From NCBI GenBank assembly GCA_018818365.1, contig JAHISH010000067.1, positions 1 through 10,695 on the forward strand: DNA of 10,695 bases, read 5' to 3'. Positions 1 to 6,086 of this stretch are shown here, piece by piece (position 1 is the stretch's first letter; each line of letters opens with the position of its first letter). The DNA comes from Candidatus Omnitrophota bacterium (GTDB taxonomy: Bacteria > Omnitrophota > Gorgyraeia > Gygaellales > Profunditerraquicolaceae). Position numbers and translations under genes: made by a program. The notes beneath the pieces were generated by a model that had not been told where the DNA came from, did no database searches, and was given only the letters and a program-made list of their open reading frames with translations.

Positions 1-1176
1 AGAATTCGGAGCAGGAGTAACATAGCCGATCCAAAGGATATCCGGATCAACCTGGTCGGTAAATTCATAGCGTTGTTTAATGATCGACTCATTATCATAA
101 TCAAATCCCATCATGATATCGGCGACCACGGCGATATCGTTGCGCCGCAGGATCTCGATGGTCTTCTTGATCTGATCGATGGTAATCCCCTTAGCGATTT
201 TCTTAAGCTCCTCGGGAGTAGTCACCTCAATGCCAAAAACCCCGATAAAAAGCCCGGTCTCTTTCATTAGCGGAAGGATGTGCTCACAATTAACCCAATC
301 CACGGCGCGGCCTAAAGAAACCCACTTAATCGGATTCTTCGCTGCCTTTTTCAATTCGCAGAACTTCTTGACCCGTTCCGGATCGACGTTAAAATTGTCA
401 TCCTGAATCACCACCACCTTGACGCCGTATTGCTTATGCAATACTTCGAGTTCTTCGACAACCCTTTCCGGAGATTTTGCCCTCCACTGCAAGAAGTCAG
501 ACGGGGAGCGCGGGTCATACTGGTCCCACTCATAACAAAAAGTACAGGCGGAAGGACATCCCCGAGACGTCACCATATCCACAAACGGCTTCCAGTGTGT
601 ATGCCCCACATATTTTTCCATGGGAAATAAATCATACGCAGGAAGCGGCAGGGTATTCAAATCCTGCAAAAGAGGCTTATGCGGCCCCAATACCACTGCC
701 CCGTTTTCGCGAAACGCAACCCCCGCGACATCCGTAAGGTTCTTTTTCTTATCAATAGCATCGACGAGTTCAAAGAACGTCTCCTCTTCTCCCATCACCA
801 CAAAATCTACCGCGGGATTATCTTCAAGCGTCGGTACCGGCATCGCGGAGTACCAAAGCCCGCCAAAAATAATCTTGGCCTGAGGAAGCGCCTTCCTGAT
901 CTTCTCTGCAGCCTCTTTAAAGTGGCGTAGGACTCCATAGCCACCATATGAATGAAGTTGTTCCCCCAAGACGACTATCTCGGGATTTTTGGCTTTGACC
1001 TTCTCCACTAATTCATCCATAGGAATCTCTAAGGCCTTGCCGTCTATAACCTCGACATCCTTATAACCTTGCTGGCGCACATACGCTGCCCAATGCGCAT
1101 AGAGCTGATTCGGGGCAATGTGCTTACCATGCGTCGCCCATGAGCCTACCTTTGGCATCACAAATAAAATCTTCAT
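1..1176 (-). CDS. B12-binding radical SAM protein (C-terminus cut by window edge)
   Basis: The first 392 residues are visible and the reading frame is open to the window edge. The N-terminal ~160 residues look like a cobalamin-binding Rossmann domain (MKILFVMPKVGSW start, later IIFGGLWYS and FVVMGEEETFFELV). A radical SAM core follows, with CxxxCxxC at C207, C211 and C214 (GCPSACTFC) to hold the 4Fe-4S cluster that cleaves S-adenosylmethionine. This is the architecture of cobalamin-dependent radical SAM enzymes, which often methylate unactivated carbons or rearrange rings; the substrate cannot be read here. The ATG overlaps the stop of the preceding ketosynthase-like gene (ATGA), and a good Shine-Dalgarno (AGAGGAG, 1190-1184) sits 7 nt upstream, which fixes the start. 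Last visible gene of the KS operon, so it probably acts on the product of that pathway (inference). Family assignment is firm; function is open. Confidence 0.9.
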   Translation of the reverse strand, partial: MKILFVMPKVGSWATHGKHIAPNQLYAHWAAYVRQQGYKDVEVIDGKALEIPMDELVEKVKAKNPEIVVLGEQLHSYGGYGVLRHFKEAAEKIRKALPQAKIIFGGLWYSAMPVPTLEDNPAVDFVVMGEEETFFELVDAIDKKKNLTDVAGVAFRENGAVVLGPHKPLLQDLNTLPLPAYDLFPMEKYVGHTHWKPFVDMVTSRGCPSACTFCYEWDQYDPRSPSDFLQWRAKSPERVVEELEVLHKQYGVKVVVIQDDNFNVDPERVKKFCELKKAAKNPIKWVSLGRAVDWVNCEHILPLMKETGLFIGVFGIEVTTPEELKKIAKGITIDQIKKTIEILRRNDIAVVADIMMGFDYDNESIIKQRYEFTDQVDPDILWIGYVTPAPNS

Positions 1177-2411
1177 TCTTTTTCTCCTCTCTCTAGCACG
1201 ATTGCCGAATTAATACCCGCTCTCCCTCGAGAAATGATCAAGGCTTTTTTTATGTGCTGCGACCTTGCGCGAGTGCCTACATAATCCAATCCTAAGGGAT
1301 CCGGATTATCTAAATTTACCGTCGGAGGAACGAGGGAATGTTCCATCCCCAGGATGGTAATAATCAAATCTAACACCCCCGAAGCCCCCAATAAATTCCC
1401 GAACATCGACTTCGGGCAGCTTACCGGAATCTTTGCGGCCCGCGCGCCAAATACTATTTTAATCGCCTCGGACTCGGATCTATCCCAAAGGTCCACCGCC
1501 AACCCGTCTAAGCTGATATAATCGATCTCATCGGCCCCTGCGTGGGCATCGCGCAACGCCATCTCAATCGCGCGCGCAAGGTCTTTACCGTCTGCGGCAG
1601 GATTGATTCTATCCGCACCATCGCAGGTGGTGCCATAGCCGGCAATATACGCATGGATAGTCGCGCCGCGCTTCTGGGCACGCTCGATATTCTCCATCAC
1701 CACAATCCCCGCACCTTCGCCGATCACACATCCCGAACGTCCCCGGTCAAAAGGCCGATAGGCCTGCTCAGGGTTACTATTGTCCGTGGTCAGAGAACCA
1801 TAGGTATTACAACAAAGCAAGGCATACGGAGTCACCGGCGCTTCCATTCCGCCCCCTAAAATCATATTAAGCTTATCCTTACCCAAAACTTTAGCCGCAT
1901 AGCCGATCGCCATCAAAGAGCTGGCCCGATCGGCAACCACGGTCTTGCTAAAACCCTTTATTCCATAATAAATAGAGACCTGCCCCTGGGGTGCCGCGGG
2001 GAACCACGCGGAGGCCATATACGGAGAGACTCCTTCCCGACCCTCGATATAGAGATCACGAAGTTCTGTCTCCGCGTAAAGCCATCCTCCTAAGGCATTG
2101 CCTAAGAATATTCCGATAAGGTTGGGGTCTTCCTTCTTAATATCAATCCCTGCATCCTGCAGCGCTAATTCAGAGGCCACCAGAGCCATATGCGAAAACG
2201 CATCGATTTTCTTAAGCAACCTCTCTGAAAGCGTGCTGTATTTATCAAGATCGTCGATTTGCCCTGCGATACGCGCAGGATACTTCGAGGCATCAAAGCG
2301 CGTGATCGCCTTAATAAATGACCTTCCCGCCTTGATATTCGCCCATAACTGACGCTTCCCAATCCCTGAGGGAGAGACTACCCCGATTCCGGTAATGGCA
2401 ATTTTTCTCAT
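1173..2411 (-). CDS. Ketosynthase-like protein lacking the catalytic triad (KS-beta / chain-length-factor-like)
   Basis: 412 residues, full FabF-like length, with the thiolase-fold landmarks kept: the N-terminal KIAITGIGVVSPSGIG, the central RPFDRGRSGCVIGEGAGIVV and the C-terminal PPTVNLDNPDPLGLDYV. Aligned by eye to the next gene upstream, the nucleophile Cys becomes Arg162 (VADRASS), the first His becomes Asp302 (SLDGLAV for NAHGSST) and the second His becomes Asn339 (SMFGN for SMIGH). The Lys at 334 is kept. It should therefore not condense acyl chains itself. In type II polyketide systems such proteins pair with an active KS as chain-length factor, normally with Cys replaced by Gln, so Arg is unusual. 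The start ATG overlaps the last base of the upstream KS stop (TAATG), which suggests coupled, 1:1 production. A heterodimer with that KS is inference. Confidence 0.9.
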   Translation of the reverse strand: MRKIAITGIGVVSPSGIGKRQLWANIKAGRSFIKAITRFDASKYPARIAGQIDDLDKYSTLSERLLKKIDAFSHMALVASELALQDAGIDIKKEDPNLIGIFLGNALGGWLYAETELRDLYIEGREGVSPYMASAWFPAAPQGQVSIYYGIKGFSKTVVADRASSLMAIGYAAKVLGKDKLNMILGGGMEAPVTPYALLCCNTYGSLTTDNSNPEQAYRPFDRGRSGCVIGEGAGIVVMENIERAQKRGATIHAYIAGYGTTCDGADRINPAADGKDLARAIEMALRDAHAGADEIDYISLDGLAVDLWDRSESEAIKIVFGARAAKIPVSCPKSMFGNLLGASGVLDLIITILGMEHSLVPPTVNLDNPDPLGLDYVGTRARSQHIKKALIISRGRAGINSAIVLERGEKE

Positions 2412-3673
2412 TATCCCGTATACCTCTTCATTACCAGCGAAGAATGTATTCCTGAAAATCCGCTGCTTGTTTTTAAGATTATGTGTACCTTCTTCTCCCT
2501 CGCCTGATTAGGAACATAATCCAAATCACACTTGGGATCCTTCTCTTCTTGATTAATAGTAGGAGGAAGAAGGTTCCGTTCAAACATTAACGAACAAATG
2601 GTCAGTTCTATGGCATTGGCTGCGGCGAGGGGGTGGCCGATCATCGACTTTAAGGAACTTGCCGGAAGCTTATAGGCATAGTCTCCGAATATCGTCTTAT
2701 AGGCATTGCTCTCAAAGATGTCGTTCATGCGCGTGGAGGAACCATGGGCATTGATATAATCGATCTCGTTAGGTTTCACTTGCGCGTCTTTCAATGCAAG
2801 ATTGATGCAATTGGCCATTGCGGTCCCGTCGGCAGGAAGGTCGGTCATATGGAAGGCGTTACAACTGGTGCCGAACCCGATTACTTCGGCATAAATGCAG
2901 GCATTGCGTTTTAAGGCATGGGTTAATTCCTCCAAAATCAGTATGCCTGCGCCTTCGGATAGAACAAAACCGTCACGCTTATTATCAAACGGCCGGCTGG
3001 CCTTTTCCGGATCGTCGTTTTTGACCGAGAGTACATTGACCACATCAAAGGCGCCAAAGGTAATCGGCGTAAGCGGCGCTTCCGCAGCTCCGCAGAACAT
3101 GATATCGTGCTCGCCATCCTGGATAGTCTCTAACCCAAACCCTAATGAATCGGTACCTGCCGTACAGCCCGTAGAAAGCGTGCTGCATATCCCTTTTAAA
3201 CGATACTTACTGCTAATCTCAATCGAAGGAGTATTAAACATAGCGGCATCGTAAAGATCCGGCCGCACCTTGGAGGGATCAATCGGATTCTTGCCGTCAT
3301 CGGTAACCAGCGCAAATTCCTCTTCCATATATTTTGTCCCGCATATAGCGTTGGCAAGACATACGCCGATGCGCGTCGGGTCCTCTCGGCTGAAATCGAT
3401 TTTGCTATCTTGCGCAGCCATATTGGCCGCCACCATTCCAAATTGCACGTACCGATCCATACGCACCGCTTCTTCATGGGTAAGCCCTAGAGTAAAAGGG
3501 TCGAAATCGCGCACTTGCGCAGCGATCTTGGTATTAAAGACAGCGACATCAAATTCGCTTACTCGCTTAACTGCGGACTTCCCTTTAATAAATGCGTTCC
3601 AGGCATTCTCCTTACCGATGCCATTGGGAGAGATCATTCCTATGCCAGTAATTACTACGCGGCGTTTTGCCAT
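2411..3673 (-). CDS. Beta-ketoacyl-ACP synthase II-type ketosynthase (KS-alpha, active)
   Basis: 420 residues, typical for FabF-type condensing enzymes, which carry out decarboxylative Claisen condensation of an acyl thioester with malonyl-ACP in the cytoplasm. The catalytic set is complete: Cys170 in STGCTAGTDS, His310 in INAHGSST, Lys342 and His347 in LKSMIGH. Other family marks are VVITGIGMISPNGIG at the N-terminus, RPFDNKRDGFVLSEGAGIL in the middle and PPTINQEEKDP near the end. The start is supported by a Shine-Dalgarno (GGAG, 3686-3683) 9 nt upstream, and the ATG directly abuts the stop of the upstream TIGR04076-type gene. It is followed at once by a triad-less paralogue, the KS-alpha/KS-beta layout of type II polyketide and aryl-polyene systems. 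A housekeeping FabF role is less likely because no acpP, fabG or fabD is adjacent, but the other end of the operon is not visible. Confidence 0.93.
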   Translation of the reverse strand: MAKRRVVITGIGMISPNGIGKENAWNAFIKGKSAVKRVSEFDVAVFNTKIAAQVRDFDPFTLGLTHEEAVRMDRYVQFGMVAANMAAQDSKIDFSREDPTRIGVCLANAICGTKYMEEEFALVTDDGKNPIDPSKVRPDLYDAAMFNTPSIEISSKYRLKGICSTLSTGCTAGTDSLGFGLETIQDGEHDIMFCGAAEAPLTPITFGAFDVVNVLSVKNDDPEKASRPFDNKRDGFVLSEGAGILILEELTHALKRNACIYAEVIGFGTSCNAFHMTDLPADGTAMANCINLALKDAQVKPNEIDYINAHGSSTRMNDIFESNAYKTIFGDYAYKLPASSLKSMIGHPLAAANAIELTICSLMFERNLLPPTINQEEKDPKCDLDYVPNQAREKKVHIILKTSSGFSGIHSSLVMKRYTG

Positions 3674-4276
3674 TTACTTTTTCTCCTCTTCGATGCGCGA
3701 CACCTTAAACACAATATTGCCTCCGTCGGGACAGGTAACCGTATCCACTGCATTGGGATCCGGCATAAAGAAAAATTTTGCCCCGAAATTCAGGGCAAAG
3801 AGCGCGGGGAACGCGGTATGAAACGCCGCTCCGCAAAATCCAGGGATACATTTCAAACCCACGGTCTCCCACGTATCCCCGACTTTATAGTCAAAGGTAC
3901 ATTTGCCTTTTGCTTTCACCACCTCGATCTGCATTTTTTTTGGTTGCGGCCCCTTGAAAACCTGGTCTTTGGGCACACACTCTACTCTTCCCTCTTTATC
4001 AAGAATCTCCGCTTTAAACTCGAGTTTTCCTCCATCAGGACAAGTCACCAAGAGCGAACGCTGATTATCTCGGAAAGGAAACTGTGCGCCGAAACTCAAG
4101 GCATAGATTACCGGGAAGAGCGCGTGCGCCAATCCCAGGCAAAAGAACTTAGGAGGATGGGTAAAATCCTCCAAGAATAACTCATCTCCTATCTTATACC
4201 CATGGTAACAATGCCCAAAGACGCCGGTGACGGTAAGTTTTAAACGCGGAAAAGGAGAATCTATTTTTTCGGTCAT
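3674..4276 (-). CDS. Tandem-duplicated TIGR04076-type protein
   Basis: 200 residues made of two homologous halves, about residues 11-92 and 113-198. Each half has a beta-start (KLTVTGVF / KMQIEVVK), a Cys followed by YK[IV]GD (C23 and C126), a helical stretch with HALFPVIYALSFGA / HTAFPALFALNFGA, and a closing VTCPDGG followed by xFK (CPDGG at 79-83 and 182-186). This matches what I know of TIGR04076 proteins, which are usually single units of about 90 residues with no known function; conserved Cys suggests metal or redox chemistry, but that is inference. The frame stays open upstream to 4483 inside the previous gene; I chose the ATG at 4276 because it lies 1 nt after that gene's stop (TAAGATG) and just before the first domain. 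No strong Shine-Dalgarno is visible, so translation is probably coupled. Confidence 0.82.
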   Translation of the reverse strand: MTEKIDSPFPRLKLTVTGVFGHCYHGYKIGDELFLEDFTHPPKFFCLGLAHALFPVIYALSFGAQFPFRDNQRSLLVTCPDGGKLEFKAEILDKEGRVECVPKDQVFKGPQPKKMQIEVVKAKGKCTFDYKVGDTWETVGLKCIPGFCGAAFHTAFPALFALNFGAKFFFMPDPNAVDTVTCPDGGNIVFKVSRIEEEKK

Positions 4277-4277
4277 C

Positions 4278-5282
4278 TTAGTTATAGAGGGCGCGCGCAG
4301 AAGACAACAATTCATCCTTAGAGAAGAACTTCTTCTTCCCTTCAACTTGATGTACCATTTCGACCAATTTCGTATTAAGCGGTGCGGAGAGGTTATTCTG
4401 ACGGGCAAGTGAAACAAACTCTCCGTTAATATAATCGATTTCTGAAGCCTTCCCTCTTTTAATGCTCTGCAGGATCGAGCCATACAAAGGCTCTTTGCTT
4501 AAGCCGGTCATAATACCCGAAAAAATCTTGGCGGCTTCCTGTGGGGGCATGGCAACAAGCTTCGTCAGGCGCTCCAGAGGAAAATCGGGGAGAGAGATTA
4601 AACGCACACCCGCATTATTCATCACCGCAAGCCCCTCTCTCCAAATGGCAATACCAAGCTGGCTGGTCTGAATATCGGCAAAACTCTCCTGCATACTCTT
4701 ACCTAAAATCGCAGGGATACAATTGTTGGCATTCACAAATATCTTCAGGCACTTCATCCCTTTAATCTCATCGGCGAGAATAACCGGAAAAATACTTCCC
4801 AGCCCCTGACTTAAGGATAGGACAGATGCATCGGGGAGTCCGTACATTCTTCCTATAATCCAACTCCCTTCAAAATTATGCGTAATCTTTCCTGGTTCCA
4901 AGAGCGTTGCCCCAAACATAACAATGCTGGAAACGATATTCCCTTCAGGCACGTAGCGTGCAGCCAGCGTATCCGCGCGGATGCCATTTTGAGTCGTCAC
5001 GACAACCGCATCCTTTATATAGGTAAGATTCTCCTGCAGGGCAGCCTCTAAATCCTGTGTCTTAGTGGCAAGAATCACTACTTCTGGTGAAAACGACAAC
5101 CTTTCGGTTATATCAAGCGGAACCGTCAGCTCTCCCCGCACGCCGGAGATCCGCAATCCATCTTTCTTCACGGCATCTACCGCATCGGCATGACCCACAA
5201 GATGCACCTCTGCCGCCTTGGACTTAAGATACCCTGCGACGAGGCTGCCGATGGCTCCGGCGCCGATTACCGCGATCTTCAT
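4278..5282 (-). CDS. Ketopantoate reductase family protein (PanE/ApbA-like)
   Basis: 334 residues, somewhat longer than E. coli PanE (about 303). The N-terminal Rossmann fold has MKIAVIGAGAIGS (GxGxxG at 7-12) for NADPH. The C-terminal all-helical domain ends with EIDYINGEFV. Compared with the E. coli enzyme, I see equivalents of the catalytic Lys (K180 in CLKIFVN), Asn (N99 in TTQNG and N184), Ser (S269) and Glu (E281), so it is likely an active 2-oxoacid reductase. The family reaction is NADPH reduction of 2-dehydropantoate to pantoate, a precursor of the CoA/ACP phosphopantetheine arm. In this operon it could supply that arm or reduce another 2-keto intermediate; the sequence does not decide. 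The start ATG overlaps the upstream stop (ATGA). Confidence 0.88.
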   Translation of the reverse strand: MKIAVIGAGAIGSLVAGYLKSKAAEVHLVGHADAVDAVKKDGLRISGVRGELTVPLDITERLSFSPEVVILATKTQDLEAALQENLTYIKDAVVVTTQNGIRADTLAARYVPEGNIVSSIVMFGATLLEPGKITHNFEGSWIIGRMYGLPDASVLSLSQGLGSIFPVILADEIKGMKCLKIFVNANNCIPAILGKSMQESFADIQTSQLGIAIWREGLAVMNNAGVRLISLPDFPLERLTKLVAMPPQEAAKIFSGIMTGLSKEPLYGSILQSIKRGKASEIDYINGEFVSLARQNNLSAPLNTKLVEMVHQVEGKKKFFSKDELLSSARALYN

Positions 5283-5557
5283 GGATTATTATTTTTACCG
5301 TTTCTAGGGAACCCGTATTTCTTGTAGTCAAAACCGCTCTGATCCAAAAGCCGGATCATCATGCTATAGAAAGGCGTGGGAACATCCAGAAAGAACGCAC
5401 CGACAACATCTTCTTTTTCCACACAAGGGCTCTTACGTGCGGCCGCCAATTCTTCTGCCTTTTTTGTAACCGCTTCTTCAGTAATGCGGCGATGAAAGAC
5501 CGGAATCTTGACGATAAGAGCGTTGAATTCATCTTGGGTCGAACGATCCCATTCCAT
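5279..5557 (-). CDS. Small PCP_red-domain protein (protochlorophyllide reductase C-terminal-like)
   Basis: 92 residues. The first ~55 resemble the PCP_red domain known from the C-terminus of the light-independent protochlorophyllide reductase B subunit: W3, then IPVFHRR (18-24), then a charged helix and VEKEDVVGAF. In many non-photosynthetic bacteria this domain stands alone or is attached to redox enzymes; its role there is not established. The tail (FYSMMIRLLDQSGFDYKKYGFP) looks helical and ends in a short polar Asn-rich stretch. No Cys pair, signal peptide or membrane segment is present. First gene of the operon: Shine-Dalgarno AAGGGAG (5570-5564), 6 nt before ATG, with a consensus promoter upstream. 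The domain match is by eye and moderately sure; function is unknown. Confidence 0.75.
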   Translation of the reverse strand: MEWDRSTQDEFNALIVKIPVFHRRITEEAVTKKAEELAAARKSPCVEKEDVVGAFFLDVPTPFYSMMIRLLDQSGFDYKKYGFPRNGKNNNP

Positions 5558-5577
5558 ATTCTACTCCCTTTTCCGCT

Positions 5578-5613
5578 AATAGTAAAATTTTACTATTTAC
5601 AATTGTTACTATT
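5578..5613 (-). promoter_or_regulatory. Putative operator: 20-bp palindrome plus a direct repeat over the -10 box
   Basis: Positions 5578-5597 form a perfect palindrome, AATAGTAAAA/TTTTACTATT, in the early transcribed leader (about +7 to +26). Its right half-site TTACTATT (5590-5597) recurs 16 bp away at 5606-5613, overlapping the -10 box, with an 8-bp palindrome ACAATTGT (5599-5606) between them. Three copies of one 8-mer, one of them inverted, across the initiation region look like binding sites of a dimeric repressor of TetR or MarR type. No regulator gene is in the window, so the binder is unknown. As RNA, the AT-only stem would be weak, which favours a DNA site. Confidence 0.6.
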
Positions 5614-5638
5614 ATACCTTCTTGCCATAATCTGTCAA
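5611..5638 (-). promoter_or_regulatory. Sigma70-type promoter of the KS/radical-SAM operon
   Basis: Read on the minus strand: -35 TTGACA (5638-5633), a 16-nt spacer, and -10 TATAAT (5616-5611). Both hexamers are perfect consensus. Transcription should begin near 5604, about 47 nt before the ATG at 5557. A near-consensus promoter next to a palindrome suggests strong expression held down by a repressor (inference). Confidence 0.85.
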
Positions 5639-5664
5639 GAAAAAATAGAGCTAAAATCATCGCG

Positions 5665-5702
5665 AAAAAAGAACAGGGGCATGTCTTTTTAAGACCTGCC
5701 CC
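5665..5702 (-). terminator. Rho-independent terminator after the tRNA-Leu/repeat transcript
   Basis: On the minus strand, GGGGCA-G-GTCTT pairs with AAGAC-A-TGCCCC (5702-5676) across an AAA loop, with one internal G/A mismatch. It is followed by TGTTC and then six T (5670-5665). It lies directly after the second 115-bp repeat and before the next operon's promoter, so it would end the tRNA plus repeat transcript and insulate the KS operon. Confidence 0.85.
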
Positions 5703-5710
5703 CTATTTAT

Positions 5711-5825
5711 GCGAGAAGAGGGAGTTTTGAGGCCCTCGTCCGCAGGCCGGTCGAAATCCCGACCGTAGCTATCAATCGCTGATTCGGGAGAACCTGAATT
5801 GCCAACTCCCGACTGAGTATTTTAT
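5711..5825 (-). repeat. 115-bp tandem repeat, promoter-distal copy
   Basis: This copy differs from its neighbour at only three of 115 positions: one in the tRNA-derived block, one in the middle and one in the arm at 5782-5799. On the transcript it would form a closing stem GGGAGTT/AACTCCC (5810-5804 with 5726-5720) around an arm CGGTCG-loop-CGACCG (5748-5765) and a second arm that here carries an A/C mismatch. Its 3' end (5726-5711) repeats the last 16 nt of tRNA-Leu with one change (GCGAGA for GCGAGG on the plus strand). No protein frame is supported, since 115 is not a multiple of three. Confidence 0.93.
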
Positions 5826-5940
5826 GCGAGGAGAGGGAGTTTTGAGGCCCTCGTCCGCAGGCCGGTCGAAATCCCGACCGTAGCTATCAATCCCTGATTC
5901 GGGAGAACCCGAATTGCCAACTCCCGACTGAGTATTTTAT
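5826..5940 (-). repeat. 115-bp tandem repeat, tRNA-proximal copy
   Basis: Begins right after the mature tRNA-Leu and ends, in the direction of transcription, with an exact copy of the tRNA's last 16 nt (5841-5826). The RNA can fold into a three-part shape. A closing 7-bp stem GGGAGTT/AACTCCC (5925-5919 with 5841-5835) surrounds a perfect hairpin ATTCGGG-TTCT-CCCGAAT (5914-5897) and a perfect 6-bp hairpin CGGTCG/CGACCG (5880-5863). The 3' strand of the closing stem lies in the tRNA-derived block. The block next to it mimics a T-arm (GAGGG...CCCTC) with a longer loop. It is probably co-transcribed with the tRNA. Confidence 0.93.
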
Positions 5941-6022
5941 GCGAGGAGAGGGAGTTGAACCCTCACAGTCTTGCGACCAACAGCCCCTCAAACTGTCGCG
6001 TCTGCCATTCCGCCACCCTCGC
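5940..6022 (-). tRNA. tRNA-Leu (anticodon GAG)
   Basis: Class II cloverleaf of 83 nt. The acceptor stem GCGAGGG/TCCTCGC (6022-6016 with 5947-5941) has one G-T pair, and the D-arm reads GCGGAATGGCAGACGC. The anticodon loop TTGAGGG places anticodon GAG at 5989-5987, which decodes CUC and CUU. A long variable arm with GTC-GCAA-GAC, as expected for Leu, precedes the T-arm GAGGG-TTCAACT-CCCTC. The discriminator is A at 5940. CCA is not encoded (TAA follows), so it must be added after transcription. It has its own promoter and is followed by two repeats carrying its 3' end. Confidence 0.96.
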
Positions 6023-6048
6023 GAGATTTACCTGTAAAATCAGTGCTT

Positions 6049-6077
6049 ATTGTACCCACTTTAGTATGGGAAGTCAA
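6049..6077 (-). promoter_or_regulatory. Promoter of tRNA-Leu
   Basis: Minus strand -35 TTGACT (6077-6072), 17-nt spacer, -10 TACAAT (6054-6049). Predicted start near 6042 gives a ~20-nt 5' leader before the mature tRNA. It lies immediately downstream of the stop of the thioredoxin-CcdA gene. I see no terminator between them, so read-through from the polyamine operon is also possible. Confidence 0.75.
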
Positions 6078-6086
6078 CCATACTCT

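Noticed and set aside
3270..4180. Long plus-strand open frames opposite the KS-alpha and TIGR04076 genes
   Set aside because: They lie antisense to well-supported genes, show no domain motif, and have no good ribosome binding site or promoter. They are shadows of the minus-strand genes.
3674..4483. Longer 269-codon version of the TIGR04076 gene
   Set aside because: The extra N-terminal part overlaps the ketopantoate-reductase gene by about 200 nt in another frame and matches nothing; the ATG at 4276 sits right after the upstream stop and before the domain.
5492..5692. Plus-strand frame over the operon promoter and terminator
   Set aside because: It crosses a clear promoter, an operator and a terminator hairpin, and encodes a low-complexity hydrophobic and Lys-rich peptide with no family match.
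5711..5940. CRISPR array reading of the tandem repeats
   Set aside because: There are no spacers: the two units are near-identical along the whole 115 bp, and no cas gene is nearby.
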